Part shown: in pieces, positions 8,975-17,031 of the stretch
How positions within the stretch are numbered: the first letter of the stretch is position 1
How the letters are laid out: each line of letters starts with the position of its first letter
Assembly (NCBI RefSeq): GCF_014650075.1
Contig: NZ_BMUG01000012.1
Coordinates: forward strand, 62,001-126,000
Reading direction: 5' to 3'
DNA from: Streptomyces microflavus
GTDB lineage: Bacteria; Actinomycetota; Actinomycetes; Streptomycetales; Streptomycetaceae
Length of the DNA stretch: 64,000 nucleotides
Program-made: the position numbers and the translations under genes
The notes under the pieces: model-generated
Databases searched by the model: none
What the model was told of the DNA's origin: nothing
The model's input: only the letters and a program-made list of their open reading frames with translations

Positions 8975-9117
8975 CTGCCGAATCCGTGCTGCCCTACCAG
9001 CAGTTCGGAACCGGGGACCCACACGCAGAACCGGGGTGAATCGGTCCGTACCCTCGCATCCGGACCGTAGGACAGCCTTCCGTTCCGTCCGAACCCGACA
9101 GCTAACCCGGTAGGCGG
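8975..9117 (+). ncRNA. Cyclic di-AMP riboswitch (ydaO/yuaA class)
   Basis: The leader of the following wall-hydrolase gene carries the conserved blocks of the ydaO class in order: GCCGAATCC (8977-8985), a GGAACCGGGGACCC block, GGGGTGAATC, TAGGACAGCCTTC and, near the 3' end, CGACAGCTAACCCGG before the closing GGC (9113-9115). These match my memory of the class consensus (GCCGAAUCC ... GGGGUUAAUC ... CCGACAGCUAACUCCGGAGGC). The closing helix ends about 8 bases before the ribosome-binding site, so ligand binding can affect transcription or translation. In Streptomyces this class controls cell-wall lytic enzymes, with c-di-AMP reducing expression. The rest of the 442-bp gap (8698-8974) holds no gene I can support. 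Confidence 0.88.
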
Positions 9118-9139
9118 TCCACGGAAGGAGATGCCGGTC

Positions 9140-10339
9140 TTGGCATCGCATCGCAAGCCGCGCACGAAGGTGCGCACCACCACCCCCGCCGTCGGGTTCA
9201 CGACGGCCGCACTGGCCTCGGTGACCCTGCTCTCCACGCAGAGCGCGACGGCCGCTCCCGCGGAGCCGAAGCCGGCCATCGAGGACGTCCAGAAGAAGGT
9301 GGACGAGCTCTACCGGCAGGCAGGCAGCGCGACCCAGCAGTACAACCGCGCGAAGTCCGCCTCCACGGCCCAGCGCACCAAGGTCGACACGCTGCTCTCC
9401 GACGTGGCGAAGCGGACCGAGAAGATCAACGAGGCGCGCCGGGAGCTGGGGGCCTACGCGGCCGAGCAGTACCGCACCGGCGGCATCGCGCCCACCGCGA
9501 CCTTCTTCCTGGCGGACGACCCGCAGGCGTACTTCGACCAGAGCCGGCTGATGAGCCGGTCGACCGAACGGCAGCAGAAGGCCGTCGACGACTTCCGTAC
9601 GCAGCAGGCCGCGGCGTCGAAGAAGCGCGCGGAGGCCGTGCAGAGCCTGGAGAAGCTCACCGAGACGCAGACCGCGCTCCGCTCCAGCAAGCAGAACGTG
9701 CAGACCAAGCTCACCGAGGCCCGGTCCCTGCTCTCCAAGCTGACCGCCGAGGAGAAGGCACGCCTGGCGGAGCTGGAGCGCAAGAAGGAGGCCGAGGCCA
9801 AGGAGAAGGCGGAGAAGCTGGCCGCCCGCCAGGCCGCCGAGGCCAAGGAGCGCGAGGCGGCGGAGAAGAAGGCACGCGAGGAGGCCGCGAAGGAGTCCGG
9901 CGGGGACAGCGGCTCCGGTTCCGGCAGCGGTACGGGGACGAGCCCGGGAACCGGCACGGGTACGGGGACCGGGGCGGGCGGCAGCTACGCCGCCAAGGCC
10001 GAGAAGGTGCTGGCCTTCGCCCGCGCCCAGATCGGGAAGCCGTACGTGTGGGGGGCCGCGGGCCCGTCCTCGTACGACTGCTCCGGGCTGACGCAGGCGG
10101 CGTGGCGGGAGGCGGGCGTGACCCTGCCCCGGACCACCTGGGACCAGGTCGAGGTCGGCACCCGGGTCGCCACCTCCGACCTTCAGCCGGGGGACCTGGT
10201 CTTCTTCTACGACGACATCAGCCACGTCGGCATCTACAAGGGCGACGGGATGATGATCCACGCCCCGAAGCCTGGGGCGAACGTCCGCGAGGAGTCGATC
10301 TACTACATGCCGATCTACGGCAGCGTGCGCCCGGCGTAG
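9140..10339 (+). CDS. NlpC/P60 (C40) cell-wall endopeptidase, secreted
   Basis: About 399 residues. The in-frame ATG at 9131 touches the GGAAGGAG site with no spacing, so TTG 9140, 9 bases after it, is the better start. Layout: signal peptide ending near ATAAPAEP; a long coiled coil (about 45-255) with a Lys/Glu/Ala-rich second half; a Gly/Ser/Thr linker; a C-terminal NlpC/P60 domain. Counting from ATG 9131, the catalytic residues are C317 (SYDCSGL) and H365 (ISHVGIY), with H377 (MIHAPK) as probable third residue. It cleaves peptide stems in peptidoglycan. A c-di-AMP riboswitch precedes it and a second paralogue follows. Confidence 0.93.
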   Translation: MASHRKPRTKVRTTTPAVGFTTAALASVTLLSTQSATAAPAEPKPAIEDVQKKVDELYRQAGSATQQYNRAKSASTAQRTKVDTLLSDVAKRTEKINEARRELGAYAAEQYRTGGIAPTATFFLADDPQAYFDQSRLMSRSTERQQKAVDDFRTQQAAASKKRAEAVQSLEKLTETQTALRSSKQNVQTKLTEARSLLSKLTAEEKARLAELERKKEAEAKEKAEKLAARQAAEAKEREAAEKKAREEAAKESGGDSGSGSGSGTGTSPGTGTGTGTGAGGSYAAKAEKVLAFARAQIGKPYVWGAAGPSSYDCSGLTQAAWREAGVTLPRTTWDQVEVGTRVATSDLQPGDLVFFYDDISHVGIYKGDGMMIHAPKPGANVREESIYYMPIYGSVRPA

Positions 10340-10407
10340 TACGGGGATCCTGATGGTGTCCGCGGTCCGGCCGTCGGCCTGGCCGAGCCCCGGACCGTGA
10401 TGAGTAC

Positions 10408-10441
10408 GGCCATGGCTGGGCCCCGGAGCCCAGCCATGGCC
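10408..10441 (+). terminator. Hairpin terminator after the first NlpC/P60 gene
   Basis: A perfect 13-bp stem (10408-10420 with 10429-10441) with an 8-base loop lies 69 bp after the stop codon. No U tract follows, as is common in Streptomyces. It separates the two wall-hydrolase genes and suggests the second is not under the riboswitch. Confidence 0.75.
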
Positions 10442-10635
10442 AAAGCATCGCCGAGCAGTGAGACACACCTTCCCCGGGCCGTTCGCCGGAACTGTGCACC
10501 GCGCGCCCGAACCTGCCGGAATGATCAATTCCGACTCTGCGTCTCCGGTCATCCGGCGGCGGCGAAACGTCACATCCGGGCAATAGCTGTCATGGCGAAC
10601 CTTTTCCGTGCGCCCGGATTAGCGTCCCTGGCGGG

Positions 10636-10668
10636 CCTGTCGGTATCCCCCGGCAGGCAGCCGACAGG
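10636..10668 (+). promoter_or_regulatory. Leader hairpin abutting the ribosome-binding site of the second NlpC/P60 gene
   Basis: CCTGTCGG (10636-10643) pairs perfectly with CCGACAGG (10661-10668). The last bases of the right arm belong to the AGGAAGGA ribosome-binding site (10666-10673) of the GTG start at 10684, so folding could limit ribosome access. The rest of the 344-bp gap 10340-10683 holds the terminator above and no further gene. Confidence 0.5.
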
Positions 10669-10683
10669 AAGGATGCCGCCCCC

Positions 10684-11781
10684 GTGGCCGCGCACCGGAA
10701 ATCCGCTCACCGGAAACCCAAGCAGCGCCCGTTCACCGGCCCTGCTGCCCGCACCGCCGCCACCCTGGCGCTCGCCGGGGCCGCCACCGCCACCTCGGCC
10801 ACCGGGGCCGGCGCCGCACCCGCCGAGCCCGCTCCCACCGCCGCCCAGGTCCGGGCGAAGGTCGACCGGCTCTACCACGACGCCGAGGTCGCCACGGAGA
10901 AGTACAACGGGGCGAAGGAGAAGGAAGCCGCCGCCACCAAGGCCGTCGACACCCTGGCCGACGAGGCCGCCCGCCGCACCGACCGCCTCAACACCGCCCG
11001 CCACACGCTCGGCTCGATGGCCACCGCCCAGTACCGCACCGGCGCCCTGGACCCCGCCGTACAGCTGGCGCTCTCCTCGGACCCCGACACCTACCTGGAG
11101 CGGGCCGCCCAGCTGGACCGGGCGGGCGACCGGCAGACCAGCCTGCTCACCGGCATCCGGCGCCAGCTCTCCGGCATCGCCCGGGTCAAGGCCCGCGCCG
11201 ACCGGGAGACCGAGGCGCTCGCCGCCCGCCGCGCCGAACTGCAGGAGCACCGCACCGCGATCACCACCAAGCTGGCCGACGCCCGCAAGCTCCTGGCCAC
11301 CCTCACCGCCGACGAGCGCGCCGCGTACGAACGCGCCGCCGACGCCGCCCACGGCGGCGGCCCCGCTCAGGCCGACCGGTCCGCCACCCACGCCGACCGC
11401 TCCACCGCCCGCGCCTCGGTCGCCGCCCCCAACTCCCGGGCGGGGCGGGCCGTCGCCTTCGCCCACGGGGCCATCGGCAAGCCGTACGTCTGGGGCGCCA
11501 CCGGCCCCAACGCCTTCGACTGCTCCGGCCTGACCCAGGCGGCCTGGCAGGCGGCGGGCGTCAGCCTGCCCCGCACCACCTACACCCAGATCAACGCGGG
11601 CCAACGGGTCTCCCGCTCCGAACTGGCCCCCGGCGACCTGGTGTTCTTCTACTCCGGGATCAGCCACGTCGGCCTCTACATCGGCGGCGGCCAGATGATC
11701 CACGCCCCGCGCCCGGGGGCCCCGGTCCGCATCGCGCCCATCGATCAAATGCCTTTCGCCGGGGCGACCCGGGTGGCATAG
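10684..11781 (+). CDS. Second NlpC/P60 (C40) cell-wall endopeptidase, secreted
   Basis: A 365-residue paralogue of the preceding hydrolase with the same plan: basic N-terminus, hydrophobic signal segment (about 20-44), coiled coil (about 50-220), short linker and C-terminal NlpC/P60 domain. The catalytic residues are C280 (FDCSGL), H328 (ISHVGLY) and H340 (MIHAPR). GTG 10684 is placed 10 bases after AGGAAGGA. The linker is shorter and the coiled coil less Lys-rich than in the first copy, so the pair diverged after an old duplication. No c-di-AMP riboswitch blocks are visible in its own leader. Confidence 0.92.
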   Translation: MAAHRKSAHRKPKQRPFTGPAARTAATLALAGAATATSATGAGAAPAEPAPTAAQVRAKVDRLYHDAEVATEKYNGAKEKEAAATKAVDTLADEAARRTDRLNTARHTLGSMATAQYRTGALDPAVQLALSSDPDTYLERAAQLDRAGDRQTSLLTGIRRQLSGIARVKARADRETEALAARRAELQEHRTAITTKLADARKLLATLTADERAAYERAADAAHGGGPAQADRSATHADRSTARASVAAPNSRAGRAVAFAHGAIGKPYVWGATGPNAFDCSGLTQAAWQAAGVSLPRTTYTQINAGQRVSRSELAPGDLVFFYSGISHVGLYIGGGQMIHAPRPGAPVRIAPIDQMPFAGATRVA

Positions 11782-11820
11782 TCCCCGTCGCCGGTCCCCT
11801 CCCGTCGAAGGAACTCCCGT

Positions 11821-12582
11821 ATGACGATGGCGAACGCCGTCCAGGACTACGCCCGCACGCTCACCCTGCGGTCCCCCGCCCACTACCGGGTGGGCCCGTT
11901 CACCGTCCGGCACAACCCGGGCTGGGAGCTGAAGTACGCCAACTACGCCATCCCCGACCGGGGTGCGGAACCGACGGCGGACGAGGTGGCCGCCCTGGTC
12001 GAGGCGTTCCGGGCGCGGGAGCGGCTGCCGCGCCTGGAGTTCCTGCCCGACTGGGCCCCGGCCGTCGAACCGGCCCTGCTGGCCGCCGGTTTCACCGTGG
12101 AGAACCGGGCCCCGCTGCTCGCCTGCGGCCGCGAGGACCTCCGTACGCCGAAGCCGGTCGAGGGCCTGCGCATCACCGTGCCGAGCACCGAAGCGGAATT
12201 CACCGACACAGCCCGCGTCCAGCACCAGGGGTTCGGCGGCGAGGGCGAACCCGAGCCGGGAACGACCGACTGGCTGCGCGCGGCGGCCGCCGGTGACGGG
12301 GTGGCCGCCCTGGCGGTCCTCGACGGCGCCCCGGCCGGGGCGGGCGGCTGCTCGGTCGCGGTCGACGGCCTCAGCGAACTGGCCGGACTCGCCGTCGCCG
12401 CGCCCTTCCGCCGCCGGGGTGTCGGCGCCGCGCTCACCGCATGGCTGACGGAACGGGCCCTCGACCAGGGCTGCCGGACCGTCTGGCTGGAGCCCGGCGA
12501 CCCCGATGTCGAGCGGATCTACGCGGGCGTCGGCTACCGCCGGATCGGCGAGAAGCTCAACATCTCGCTGGAGCCCGCATAA
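11821..12582 (+). CDS. GNAT-family N-acetyltransferase
   Basis: A 253-residue cytosolic protein. ATG 11821 follows GAAGGA at good spacing. The C-terminal half carries the acetyl-CoA-binding GNAT core, with strand LAGLAVAAPF and the pyrophosphate loop RRRGVGAAL, then VWLEPGDPDVERIYAGVGYRRIGE near the end, a common GNAT ending. The N-terminal half (about 1-110) is less conserved and may be a degenerate second GNAT fold. The substrate is not predictable. It lies 39 bp after the second wall hydrolase and may be co-transcribed with it. Confidence 0.85.
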   Translation: MTMANAVQDYARTLTLRSPAHYRVGPFTVRHNPGWELKYANYAIPDRGAEPTADEVAALVEAFRARERLPRLEFLPDWAPAVEPALLAAGFTVENRAPLLACGREDLRTPKPVEGLRITVPSTEAEFTDTARVQHQGFGGEGEPEPGTTDWLRAAAAGDGVAALAVLDGAPAGAGGCSVAVDGLSELAGLAVAAPFRRRGVGAALTAWLTERALDQGCRTVWLEPGDPDVERIYAGVGYRRIGEKLNISLEPA

Positions 12583-12681
12583 CGCGATCCCCCGCGCCGC
12601 CGGGTCCGGAGCCCGCGCAGCTCGACCCGAAGCCCTCGCAGCCCGGTCCGGAGCCCGCGCGGCTCATCCGGCTCTCGCCGC

Positions 12682-13377
12682 TCAGACCAGCCGCCGTGCC
12701 GTCGCCCACCGGGTCAGCTCGTGCCGGTTGGAGAGCTGGAGCTTGCGCAGCACCGCCGAGACGTGGGACTCGACCGTCTTCACCGAGATGAAGAGCTGCT
12801 TGGCGATCTCCTTGTACGCGTACCCCCGGGCGATCAGCCGCAGCACCTCGCGCTCGCGCTGGGTGAGGCGGTCCATGTCCTCGTCGACCGGCGGGGCGTC
12901 CGTGGAGGCGAAGGCGTCCAGGACGAAGCCAGCCAGACGGGGGGAGAAGACCGCGTCGCCCTCCTGGACGCGGAAGACCGAGTCGACCAGGTCGGTGCCG
13001 GTGATCGTCTTGGTGACATAGCCGCGCGCGCCGCCCCGGATGACGCCGATGACGTCCTCGGCGGCGTCCGAGACGGAGAGCGCGAGGAAGCGGACCGGGT
13101 TGTCCGCCGCGCCCATCAACGGGGCGCAGCGGCGCAGCACCTCGACGCCGCCGCCGCCCGGGAGGTGGACGTCGAGGAGGACGACCTCGGGGCGGGTCGC
13201 CGTGATGACGGTGACCGCCTGGTCGACGTCGGCGGCCTCGCCGACCACTTCGACGCCGGTCTCCTCGGTGCGGCCGATCTCGGCCTGCACCCCGGTGCGG
13301 AACATCCGGTGGTCGTCGACGAGCACGACCCGTACCCGCCGCTCCGGGCCCCCGGTGGCTTCGGTGTTCTCGGTCAT
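12682..13377 (-). CDS. LuxR-type response regulator, partner of the PspC histidine kinase
   Basis: 231 residues: receiver domain (about 15-140) with acidic pair D21-D22 and phospho-acceptor D69 (VVLLDVHLPGG), and a C-terminal LuxR helix-turn-helix (LTQREREVLRLIARGYAYKEIA through KTVESHV). Its ATG overlaps the kinase stop codon as ATGA (13374-13377), so the pair is translationally coupled. It is expected to act on envelope-stress genes, plausibly including the divergent PspC operon. Confidence 0.95.
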   Translation of the reverse strand: MTENTEATGGPERRVRVVLVDDHRMFRTGVQAEIGRTEETGVEVVGEAADVDQAVTVITATRPEVVLLDVHLPGGGGVEVLRRCAPLMGAADNPVRFLALSVSDAAEDVIGVIRGGARGYVTKTITGTDLVDSVFRVQEGDAVFSPRLAGFVLDAFASTDAPPVDEDMDRLTQREREVLRLIARGYAYKEIAKQLFISVKTVESHVSAVLRKLQLSNRHELTRWATARRLV

Positions 13378-14705
13378 TCGCTCGCCCTTTCCATCTCCAG
13401 CTCGACCTCGGTGCCCCCGCCGGGCACCGAACGCAGCCGGGCAGTGCCGCCGTTGCGCTGCATCCGGCCGATGATTGATTCTCGTACGCCCATCCGGTCG
13501 GCGGGAACCTCGTCCAGGTCGAACCCCGGACCCCGGTCGCGTACGGAGACGAAGACCGTACGGCCCTCGACCTCCGCGAAGACCTGCACGGCACCGCCCT
13601 CGCCACCGTACTTGGCGGCGTTGACCATCGCCTCGCGTGCTGCCTGCATCTGTGCGCCCAGCTTGTCGTCGAGGGGGCAGTCGCCGACGACGACGACCTC
13701 CAGGGGGACGCCGTGCTTGTCCTCCACCTCGGCGGCGGCCCGCTTCACGGCCTCGGCCAGGGTCTGCGGCTCGTCGTCCTCGTCCTTGCCGGTGCCCTCG
13801 GGGTTGTAGAGCCAGTTCCGCAGCTCGCGCTCCTGGGCGCGGGCCAGGCGTCTGACCTCGCCGCCGTCGTCCGCGTTGCGCTGGATCAGGGTGAGGGTGT
13901 GCAGCACGGAGTCATGGACGTGGGCGGCGACCTCGGCGCGCTCCTGGGCGCGGATGCGCATCAGGCGCTCCTCGGAGAGGTCCTGGGTCATCCGGACCAG
14001 GTAGGGGCCGGCGAGCAGGGCGATGCCGGTGAGGACGGCGATGGCGGCGGTCAGGACGTTGCCGAGCTGGGCGGCCGAACCCCGCACCACCATGAAGACG
14101 GCGAGCCCGAGGCCCACCAGGGCGACCCCGGCGAGGGCGCGTGCCAGTTGCAGCAGCCGGCGGCGGCGGCCGACCTCCATCCAGCGGGCGCGCCGGGCGT
14201 TGTCCGCCTGGCGCCAGACGAGGACGGAGCCCGCGCCGATGAGGAGCGTCGGCCAGATGTAGCGGTCGGCCTCACTGCCCATGTCGACGTTGGCGACGAA
14301 GACGCCGGCCCCGACGAGCAGGGCGACGAGGGCGAAGACCTGGCCCGGGTCCGGCTTGCGGAGCCTGCGCCGCCCGTCCGCCGCGGTCTCGAACACCGAG
14401 CGGGGGGCGTGCGCGCCGCCCACCCCGCCGACCCCGAGGGGGACGACGATCCAGAACACCGCGTACAGCAGGGCGCCCAGGCCGTCGCTGAGGAAGAGCC
14501 CGAGGAAGACGAACCGGACCCAGGCGACCGGCAGTCCGAGGTGTCCGGCGAGCCCGCGCGCGACGCCGCCCAGCATCCGCCCGTCGGCGCTGCGGTACAG
14601 CTTGCGCGGCTGCGGCTCCTCCGGGTCGGAGGCGAGAGAGCTGGCGGCTCGGGCGGTGGCGGCTGGCATACCCCGATCGTCACACGCGGCGAGGGCGGGA
14701 GGCAT
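13374..14705 (-). CDS. PspC-domain sensor histidine kinase
   Basis: About 443 residues. An N-terminal PspC domain (RKLYRSADGRMLGGVARGLA) with membrane helices is followed by more membrane helices, a short DHp region with the phospho-acceptor His in VAAHVHDSVLHTLTLI, and a HATPase domain (ENMVNAAKYGG-like box AMVNAAKYGGEGG; DRGPGFDLDEV; GGGTEVELE). This is the actinobacterial class that pairs with LuxR regulators. ATG 14705 is chosen because AGGGGGA lies 8 bases upstream; ATG 14669 is a possible internal start. The PspC module suggests sensing of membrane stress. Confidence 0.92.
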   Translation of the reverse strand: MPPALAACDDRGMPAATARAASSLASDPEEPQPRKLYRSADGRMLGGVARGLAGHLGLPVAWVRFVFLGLFLSDGLGALLYAVFWIVVPLGVGGVGGAHAPRSVFETAADGRRRLRKPDPGQVFALVALLVGAGVFVANVDMGSEADRYIWPTLLIGAGSVLVWRQADNARRARWMEVGRRRRLLQLARALAGVALVGLGLAVFMVVRGSAAQLGNVLTAAIAVLTGIALLAGPYLVRMTQDLSEERLMRIRAQERAEVAAHVHDSVLHTLTLIQRNADDGGEVRRLARAQERELRNWLYNPEGTGKDEDDEPQTLAEAVKRAAAEVEDKHGVPLEVVVVGDCPLDDKLGAQMQAAREAMVNAAKYGGEGGAVQVFAEVEGRTVFVSVRDRGPGFDLDEVPADRMGVRESIIGRMQRNGGTARLRSVPGGGTEVELEMERASE

Positions 14706-14893
14706 CAGGGTAGTCCCCCTGATCGACCCTGAGGCCAGCCCTACCCCTCGCGTCCGCAGCCCGACCCTGATGACGGCCCCACCCCGAAGCCACTCGTCCA
14801 CGGAACCCCCTGCGGGAAGCCCGGCGCAAAATCAGGGACCGGCCAGGGTCGGCGCGGGTCCCGCCGGGCGGTGCGGGCCGTCACCATGGAGGC

Positions 14894-16243
14894 ATGACCG
14901 CTCCTTCGGACGCCGCCCCCGGCGTCGCACCCCCCGACGCACCCAAACCGCAGCTGCGGCGCAGCCCGCGGCAGAAGGTGGTGGCCGGGGTCTGCGGCGG
15001 ACTCGGCCGGTACTGCGACGTGGACCCGGTGATCTTCCGGATCGTGCTCGGCGTCCTCTCGGTGACCGGCGGGATCGGCCTGATCTTCTACGGCTTCGCC
15101 TGGCTCCTGCTGCCCCTGGAGGGCGAGGAGGAGAACGAGGCGCGCCGGCTGCTGTCGGGCCGGGTCGACGGGGCGTCGCTGGTGGCGCTGCTGCTGGCGC
15201 TGATCGGCTGCGGGCTCTTCCTTTCGATGCTGGGCAACCGGGGGATGCTGGCGTTCGCCGCACTGCTGTCGGTGGCCGTCGTCGGCTGCTCGGTGTGGAC
15301 GCAGTCCCGCAGGACGGCGGCGGAGGAGGACCCGGCGGCCCCAGGGGGCGCGCCCGCCGCCGCCCCCGCCCACCCGCACACCGGGGGCCTCGGTACGCCG
15401 CCGCCGGAGGTGAAGGCGCCCCCGACGCCGGGCGGCCCGTCGTGGTGGCGGGACCCGATCGTCAAGGACGGCACGACGGGGCCGGTCGGCTCCGGCTATC
15501 TGTGGGGGCCCCCGGACACCGATGTGGACGCGGCCCAGGCGAAGGCGCGGGCCGGGCGACCCAGCCCGGACGCCCCGTTCCGGCCGCCTGCTCCAGCGGC
15601 CGCCGCGCCGGGACCGCGCTCGATCGGCGGGCTCGTCTTCCTGACCGCGCTGGTGGCGGGCGGTCTGGGCACCGGGCTGAGCTGGGAGCAGCAGCCGCTG
15701 GGCACCGCGTTGCAGATCGGGCTCGTCGCCGCGCTGGCGGTGTTCGGGCTCGGCCTGCTGGTCTCCTCGCTGCTGGGGCGGACCGGTTTCGGCACGGTGC
15801 TGATGGCGATGGTCACGGCGGTGCTGCTGGCGGGCGCGACGATGCTGCCGAAGGAGATCGGCACGGAGTGGGCCCGTCAGGAGTGGCGTCCGGCCGAGGT
15901 CTCCGCCGTCCAGCAGCGGTACGAGCTGGGCACCGGTGACGCCCGGCTGGACCTGTCCGGGGTGACGGTCCCCCCGGGCGAGAGCGTGCGCACCCGGCTG
16001 GAGGTCGGGGCGGGGCGGGCGGCCGTCGTCGTCCCGAAGGGGGTGACGGTGAAGGTGCGGGCCGAGGCCGGTCTCGGGGAGATCCGGCTGGAGGAGGGGC
16101 AGCGGGTCCAGGTCAGGATCAACAGCGACCAGAGCTCGGAACGTACGCTTCCGCCGCCCGAGGGCGCCAAGCCGGCCGGGACGATCGAGCTGGAAGTGGA
16201 AGTCGGAGTCGGACAGGTGGAGGTCAGCCGTGCTGCGTCATGA
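14894..16243 (+). CDS. PspC-domain membrane protein
   Basis: 449 residues. The PspC domain near the N-terminus (LRRSPRQKVVAGVCGGLGRYCDVDP, then a membrane helix) matches the module in the divergent kinase. Further hydrophobic segments lie at about 95-135 and 236-318, with a Pro/Ala-rich loop between them. The C-terminal region (about 340-447) is predicted beta-strand, reading like the LiaF/DUF4097-type tail (DARLDLSGVTVPPGESVRTRLEVGAGRAAVVVP). GGAGG ends only 1 base before ATG 14894, so translation may be leaderless or weak. Shared regulation with the kinase pair is inferred. Confidence 0.85.
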   Translation: MTAPSDAAPGVAPPDAPKPQLRRSPRQKVVAGVCGGLGRYCDVDPVIFRIVLGVLSVTGGIGLIFYGFAWLLLPLEGEEENEARRLLSGRVDGASLVALLLALIGCGLFLSMLGNRGMLAFAALLSVAVVGCSVWTQSRRTAAEEDPAAPGGAPAAAPAHPHTGGLGTPPPEVKAPPTPGGPSWWRDPIVKDGTTGPVGSGYLWGPPDTDVDAAQAKARAGRPSPDAPFRPPAPAAAAPGPRSIGGLVFLTALVAGGLGTGLSWEQQPLGTALQIGLVAALAVFGLGLLVSSLLGRTGFGTVLMAMVTAVLLAGATMLPKEIGTEWARQEWRPAEVSAVQQRYELGTGDARLDLSGVTVPPGESVRTRLEVGAGRAAVVVPKGVTVKVRAEAGLGEIRLEEGQRVQVRINSDQSSERTLPPPEGAKPAGTIELEVEVGVGQVEVSRAAS

Positions 16244-16493
16244 GTTCCGGCCCGGGCGGGCGGTGGCGGGTCTGGCGATGCTGGGCCTGGCCGGTGGGTA
16301 CGCGGCGGATGCGGCGGGGGCGTGGGAGGTCCCGTGGACCTTCTTCCTCCCGGTGTTCCTCGGCGGCCTGTGGCTGGCCGCCACGGCGACCTGGGCCGCC
16401 TACATGCTCCGGCGTCGCCGCGACGCGAGGAAGGCGTCGGCGGAGAAGACGGCAGCGCCCGCGAGTACCAGTGGCAGCCACGCCATCAAGTAG
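16230..16493 (+). CDS. Small two-helix membrane protein
   Basis: 87 residues, GTG 16230 after GGAGG, overlapping the end of the PspC gene by 14 bp and so coupled to it. Two hydrophobic segments (about 10-28 and 36-61) are followed by a basic tail (MLRRRRDARK). I recognise no family; it is probably an accessory of the PspC membrane protein. Its last 94 bp overlap, tail to tail, the DoxX gene on the other strand. Confidence 0.75.
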   Translation: MLRHEFRPGRAVAGLAMLGLAGGYAADAAGAWEVPWTFFLPVFLGGLWLAATATWAAYMLRRRRDARKASAEKTAAPASTSGSHAIK

Positions 16494-16915
16494 GGCAGGT
16501 CGTTGCCGTAGTAGTACGGGGTCGCCTGCCAGCTCACGGTCAGCCAGAGGCTCAGGGAGATGAGCGCCCCGCCGAGCGCGGCGAGGCGTGCCCAGAGCCC
16601 TACGAGGGTGCCGAGGCCGACGAGGAGTTCACCGATGGCGATGGCGTAGCCGAACCCTTCGGGGTTCTTGAGCGCCAGGTCGACGAGGGCGGGGATCGCG
16701 GAGGAGTCGCGGACCCCGCGCATCATCTCGCCGATGGAGCCGGGTCCGGTGGCGGAGAGGAATCCGCTGTCCGTCAGCTTGTCGAGCCCCGCGTAGACGA
16801 AGGTGACGCCGAGGAAGATCCGCAGCGGCAGCAGGGCGTACTCCCGCGCCCGTTCGCGCAGCCCTCTCGGCTCGCTCAGACCGTACGAACCGCCGCCGTA
16901 ACCGTTCATCACCAC
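16400..16915 (-). CDS. DoxX-family membrane protein
   Basis: 171 residues with four hydrophobic segments. The opening LLPLRIFLGVTFVYAGLDKLTD and the central AIAIGELLVGLGTLVGLWARLAALGG are characteristic of DoxX/quinone-oxidoreductase-type membrane subunits. GTG 16915 or ATG 16909 can start it. The C-terminal helix and basic tail lie in the region overlapping the convergent small membrane-protein gene. The substrate is unknown; DoxX proteins are linked to redox or thiol stress at the membrane. Confidence 0.85.
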   Translation of the reverse strand: MVMNGYGGGSYGLSEPRGLRERAREYALLPLRIFLGVTFVYAGLDKLTDSGFLSATGPGSIGEMMRGVRDSSAIPALVDLALKNPEGFGYAIAIGELLVGLGTLVGLWARLAALGGALISLSLWLTVSWQATPYYYGNDLPYLMAWLPLVLAGAAVFSADAFLASRRRRSM

Positions 16916-17031
16916 TGCCCCGCTTCCCGAAGACCCGTCACATGACCATACGTACGCCTCTCAGGCGGCGCTCACCAGGCCTGCGAACCAATCGGAGGAA
17001 GAAAAGGCGAGAAGGAAAGGGACGAGGGCCG

